Source of the DNA: Dokdonella_A soli
GTDB lineage: Bacteria; Pseudomonadota; Gammaproteobacteria; Xanthomonadales; Rhodanobacteraceae
Length of the DNA stretch: 64,000 nucleotides
Assembly: GCF_039523175.1 (NCBI RefSeq)
Contig: NZ_BAAAEU010000001.1
Span: forward strand, 186,001-250,000
Direction: 5' to 3'
The notes under the pieces are model-generated. The model saw nothing but the letters and a program-made list of their open reading frames with translations, ran no database searches and had not been told where the DNA came from. Shown here in pieces: positions 61,072 to 64,000 of the stretch (position 1 is the stretch's first letter; the number at the start of each line of letters is the position of its first letter). The position numbers were made by a program, and so were the translations under genes.

Positions 61072-61110
61072 TATGGGACGTCTGCGCGAACATCAGAAAA
61101 ATCCAAGCGC

Positions 61111-62364
61111 TCATCGATCAACCTCGCCAAACACGACGTCGTAGGTGCCGATCATCGCGACGACGTCGGGCAGCATGTGGCCGCTCACGATCGCGTCCAT
61201 CGACGACAGATGCACGAAGCTCGGCGCACGGCACTTCAGGCGGAACGGCTTGTTTGCGCCGTCGGACACCAGATAGATGCCGAACTCGCCCTTCGGCGCC
61301 TCGACCGCGGCGTAGGTTTCACCGGCGGGCACGCAATAGCCTTCGGTGAACAGTTTGAAGTGATGGATCAGCGCTTCCATGTCGTCTTTCATCTCGACAC
61401 GGGACGGCGGCGCGACCTTGAAGTTCCTGACCATGACCGGGCCGGGATTCGCGCGCAGCCAGTCGACGCACTGCTTGATGATGCGGTTGGACTGACGCAT
61501 CTCCTCGACTCTCACGAGGTAACGGTCGTAGCAGTCGCCTTTCACGCCGACCGGAATATCGAAGTCGACTTCGGCGTACTTCGCGTACGGCTGCTTCTTG
61601 CGCAGGTCCCATTCGACGCCGGATCCGCGCAGCATCGGGCCCGACATGCCCCAGGCCAGCGCCTGCTCGGGCGAGATGATGCCGATGTCGACGGTGCGCT
61701 GTTTCCAGATGCGGTTTCCGGTCAGCAGCGTCTCGTATTCGTCGACGCGGCGCGGGAAATCGGCGGTGAACGCATCGAGGAAATCGAGCATCGAACCGCC
61801 GCGCCATTCGTTCAGGCGCTCGAGGTCCTTGCCCTTGTGCCACTTCGACTCGTTGTACTTCGGCATCTGTTCCGGCAGGTCGCGGTAGACGCCGCCAGGA
61901 CGATAGTAGGTCGCGTGCATGCGCGCGCCGGAGACCGCCTCGTAGCAGTCCATCAGCTCCTCGCGCTCGCGGAACGCGTAAAGGAACACCGCCATCGCAC
62001 CGAGATCGAGTCCGTTCGAACCGACCCACATCAGGTGGTTCAGGATGCGCGTGATCTCGTCGAACATCGTGCGGATCCACTGCGCACGCTCCGGCACCTC
62101 GACGCCCAGCAGGTTCTCGATCGCGCGCACGTAGGCATGCTCGTTGCACATCATCGAGACGTAATCGAGGCGATCCATGTAGCCGATCGACTGGTTGTAC
62201 GGCTTGGACTCTGCCAGCTTCTCGGTCGCGCGATGCAGCAGGCCGATGTGCGGATCGGCGCGCACGATCGTCTCGCCGTCCATCTCCAGCACCAGACGCA
62301 GCACGCCGTGCGCGGCTGGATGCTGCGGGCCGAAATTCATCGTGTAGTTGCGGATTTCCTGCAT
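61111..62364 (-). CDS. nuoD: NADH-quinone oxidoreductase subunit D
   Basis: 417-residue 49-kDa-type subunit that lines the quinone pocket. Begins with NYTMNFGPQHPAAHGVLRL (His pair at the quinone site) and shows HIGLLHRATEKLAE, SMMCNEHAYV and the C-terminal SFVHLSSMDAIVSGHMLPDVVAMIGTYDVVFGEVDR (cut in the family as DvVxxxGSxDiVFGEvDR). ATG 62362-62364 (MQEIRNYTMNF). Four bases after nuoC. Usual length. Confidence 0.96.
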   Translation of the reverse strand: MQEIRNYTMNFGPQHPAAHGVLRLVLEMDGETIVRADPHIGLLHRATEKLAESKPYNQSIGYMDRLDYVSMMCNEHAYVRAIENLLGVEVPERAQWIRTMFDEITRILNHLMWVGSNGLDLGAMAVFLYAFREREELMDCYEAVSGARMHATYYRPGGVYRDLPEQMPKYNESKWHKGKDLERLNEWRGGSMLDFLDAFTADFPRRVDEYETLLTGNRIWKQRTVDIGIISPEQALAWGMSGPMLRGSGVEWDLRKKQPYAKYAEVDFDIPVGVKGDCYDRYLVRVEEMRQSNRIIKQCVDWLRANPGPVMVRNFKVAPPSRVEMKDDMEALIHHFKLFTEGYCVPAGETYAAVEAPKGEFGIYLVSDGANKPFRLKCRAPSFVHLSSMDAIVSGHMLPDVVAMIGTYDVVFGEVDR

Positions 62365-62368
62365 GGCT

Positions 62369-63124
62369 TTACTTTGCTCCGGCCTTGCGCTCGGCATCCG
62401 CCTGCTCGTAGCGCGAATCGTCGCGGATCGTGCGCGGCACCAGCACGCGCGGCTCGACCGAAGTCACCGGCTCGTACACGACGCGCTTCTTCTCCGGGTC
62501 GTAGCGCACCTCGACATTGCCGATCAGCGGGAAATCCTTGCGGAACGGATGGCCGACGAAACCGTAGTCGGTAAGCAGGCGGCGCAGGTCCGGATGGCCC
62601 TCGAACAGGATGCCGTAGAGATCGAACGCCTCGCGTTCGAACCAGTCCACGCTCGACCAGATGCCGATCAGCGACGGCACGCTCGGCAGGTCATCGTCCG
62701 CGCAATGCGCGCGCAGGCGCACGCGCCGGTTGTGCCTGACCGACAGCAGATGCACGACGACCGCAAAACGATGCGGGATATGCGTATTGCGCGGCCGGTT
62801 CGCCCAGTTGAAGCGCCCCGGGCCCTCACCCTCGACACCGCGCGAGAACCCTTCGGACGACACGTCGGTGGTATCCCACTCGACCTCGCCGTAGGACAGG
62901 TAATCGACGCCGCACACGTCCATTGCCTGCTCGAAATGCAGCTCCGGATCGTCGCGCAGGATCGTGGCGACGGCGAGCCAGTTTTCCGGCAGCACCTCGA
63001 TCGTGATCTCGCCACGCGTCTCGTCGAGCCGGACCAGCTTCTGGCCGAGCTTCGCCTCGAGCTTCTGCGCGAACGCGGATCGCCCATTGGCAGCGCCGTC
63101 GATTGCAGCGGTGTTGTCGCTCAT
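62369..63124 (-). CDS. nuoC: NADH-quinone oxidoreductase subunit C
   Basis: 251-residue 30-kDa-type subunit; separate from nuoD, unlike the fused CD of E. coli. Family core WFEREAFDLYGILFEGHPDLRRLL and DYGFVGHPFRKDFPL is present (about 158-200); about 20 residues longer than short homologues because of an N-terminal Ala-rich stretch and a central loop (EGFSRGVEGEGPGRF). Start ATG 63122-63124, ten bases after nuoB. Confidence 0.95.
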   Translation of the reverse strand: MSDNTAAIDGAANGRSAFAQKLEAKLGQKLVRLDETRGEITIEVLPENWLAVATILRDDPELHFEQAMDVCGVDYLSYGEVEWDTTDVSSEGFSRGVEGEGPGRFNWANRPRNTHIPHRFAVVVHLLSVRHNRRVRLRAHCADDDLPSVPSLIGIWSSVDWFEREAFDLYGILFEGHPDLRRLLTDYGFVGHPFRKDFPLIGNVEVRYDPEKKRVVYEPVTSVEPRVLVPRTIRDDSRYEQADAERKAGAK

Positions 63125-63134
63125 GCCGTGACCC

Positions 63135-63689
63135 TCAGCGCGCGATCGTGTTGGTACGGCGGATCTTCTTCTGCAACTGCAGAATGCCGTGGATCAGCGC
63201 CTCCGCGGTCGGCGGACAGCCCGGCACGTAGATGTCGACCGGCACGATGCGGTCGCAGCCGCGCACGACCGCATACGAATAATGGTAGTAGCCGCCGCCG
63301 TTCGCGCAGCTGCCCATCGAGATGACCCATTTCGGATCGGGCATCTGGTCATAGACCTTGCGCAGCGCCGGCGCCATCTTGTTGACCAGCGTACCGGCGA
63401 CGATCATCACGTCGGACTGACGCGGGCTCGGCCGGAAGATCACGCCGTAGCGGTCCAGATCGAGGCGCGCGGCGCCCGCGTGCATCATCTCGACCGCGCA
63501 GCAGGCGAGGCCGAACGTCATCGGCCACATCGAGCCGGTGCGCGCCCAGTTGATCAGGTCATCAAGACGCGCAGTCGCGAAACCGCGCTGCAGCAGCGGG
63601 TTGTCATCGCCCGGGCGCAGGATGTCGTCGACGACATTGACCGGCGCCGGGTTGTGCATCGTCTCGCTGAGGCGATCGATCATTCCCAT
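63135..63689 (-). CDS. nuoB: NADH-quinone oxidoreductase subunit B
   Basis: 184-residue subunit that carries cluster N2, the last Fe-S centre before quinone. Ligands in GLACCAVEMMH, GSCANGGGYYHY and VPGCPPTAEAL. Start at ATG 63687-63689 (MGMIDRL), which matches the MGVI-type start of relatives and overlaps nuoA by ten bases; ATG 63681-63683 with an ATGA overlap is the alternative. Confidence 0.95.
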   Translation of the reverse strand: MGMIDRLSETMHNPAPVNVVDDILRPGDDNPLLQRGFATARLDDLINWARTGSMWPMTFGLACCAVEMMHAGAARLDLDRYGVIFRPSPRQSDVMIVAGTLVNKMAPALRKVYDQMPDPKWVISMGSCANGGGYYHYSYAVVRGCDRIVPVDIYVPGCPPTAEALIHGILQLQKKIRRTNTIAR

Positions 63690-64000
63690 TCGAGCGCCCC
63701 TTTCTTCCAGACGTAGACGAAGCCGAGCACCAGCAGCGCGAGGAACATGCCCATCTCGATCAACCCGAGCAGACCGAGCTTCGAGAACACGGTCGCCCAC
63801 GGGAACACGAACGCGATTTCGAGATCGAAGATGATGAACAGGATCGCGAACAGGTAATAGCGCACGTCGAAACGCATGCGCGCGTCCTCGAACGCCTCGA
63901 AGCCGCACTCGTACGGTGAGGCTTTCTCGGATTCGGGTCGGCGTGGTCCGAGCAGGTTGCCGATCACGATCAGCGCGACGCCGACCACGGCAGAGACCAC
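63680..64000 (-). CDS. nuoA: NADH-quinone oxidoreductase subunit A, partial (window edge)
   Basis: First subunit of complex I. 107 codons are inside the window; the family is about 118-130 residues, so about 15 N-terminal residues are missing and the GTG at the edge is internal. The core SPYECGFEAFEDARMRFDVRYYLFAILFIIFDLEIAFVFPW (family landmarks YECG, R.RFDVRYYL and FDLEIAF) and the third helix are complete. It ends inside the start of nuoB. Confidence 0.93.
   Translation of the reverse strand: MVSAVVGVALIVIGNLLGPRRPESEKASPYECGFEAFEDARMRFDVRYYLFAILFIIFDLEIAFVFPWATVFSKLGLLGLIEMGMFLALLVLGFVYVWKKGALEWE

Overview
The window is about 64 kb of high-GC chromosome from a gammaproteobacterium, most likely of the order Lysobacterales (Xanthomonadales), perhaps a Dokdonella/Rhodanobacter-like lineage. 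That placement is inference, from the gene orders comEC-exbB-exbD-msbA-lpxK, sdhCDAB-MAPEG-sdhE-ygfX-lolC-lolD, tRNA-fMet-rimP-nusA-infB-rbfA-truB-rpsO-pnp and nuoA-N, plus REP-like repeats of the GTAGGAGCGGCTTCAGCC type. No rRNA, CRISPR array, integrase or insertion sequence was seen.

Layout. (1) 1-15.4 kb, minus strand: the 5' part of an MgtA-type Mg2+ ATPase, then, read right to left, a small SdhAF4-like gene, sdhC-D-A-B, a MAPEG protein, sdhE, ygfX, lolC/E, lolD, comEC, exbB, exbD, msbA and lpxK. Respiratory complex II is thus flanked by two of its own assembly factors and followed by envelope biogenesis genes. (2) 15.6-19.4 kb: ygfZ, a SleB-like cell wall hydrolase, a glycine-zipper lipoprotein and an MgtE channel. 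(3) 19.4-38.9 kb, accessory region: two frameshifted secreted-protein genes (one a subtilase), an intact HAF-repeat secreted protein, a membrane-anchored winged-helix/TPR regulator, a three-gene RiPP metallophore operon (hvfABC) whose precursor carries two EF-hands, a PadR/HAAS pair, a secreted esterase, a DUF1326-DUF2182-EamA operon, a ChvA/NdvA-like glucan exporter and a PDZ lipoprotein. (4) 39-48.5 kb, minus strand: the translation and RNA-processing cluster pnp, rpsO, truB, rbfA, infB, nusA, rimP and the initiator tRNA. (5) 48.5-64 kb, minus strand: all 14 subunits of NADH:quinone oxidoreductase, nuoA cut by the window edge.

The housekeeping parts are conventional. The most unusual item is hvfABC (28.56-30.75 kb): a secreted Cys-motif precursor, an MNIO (DUF692) enzyme and a DUF2063 partner, which in studied homologues make a copper-binding modified peptide. 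Here the precursor has two EGKCG-like motifs, then a canonical EF-hand pair, then three EGSCG motifs. Other points worth attention are a REP element translated in frame inside nuoG, several different inverted-repeat families in the junctions of the nuo operon, a 55-codon SdhAF4-like gene upstream of sdhC, and two secreted-protein genes each broken by an apparent extra G in a GGG run.
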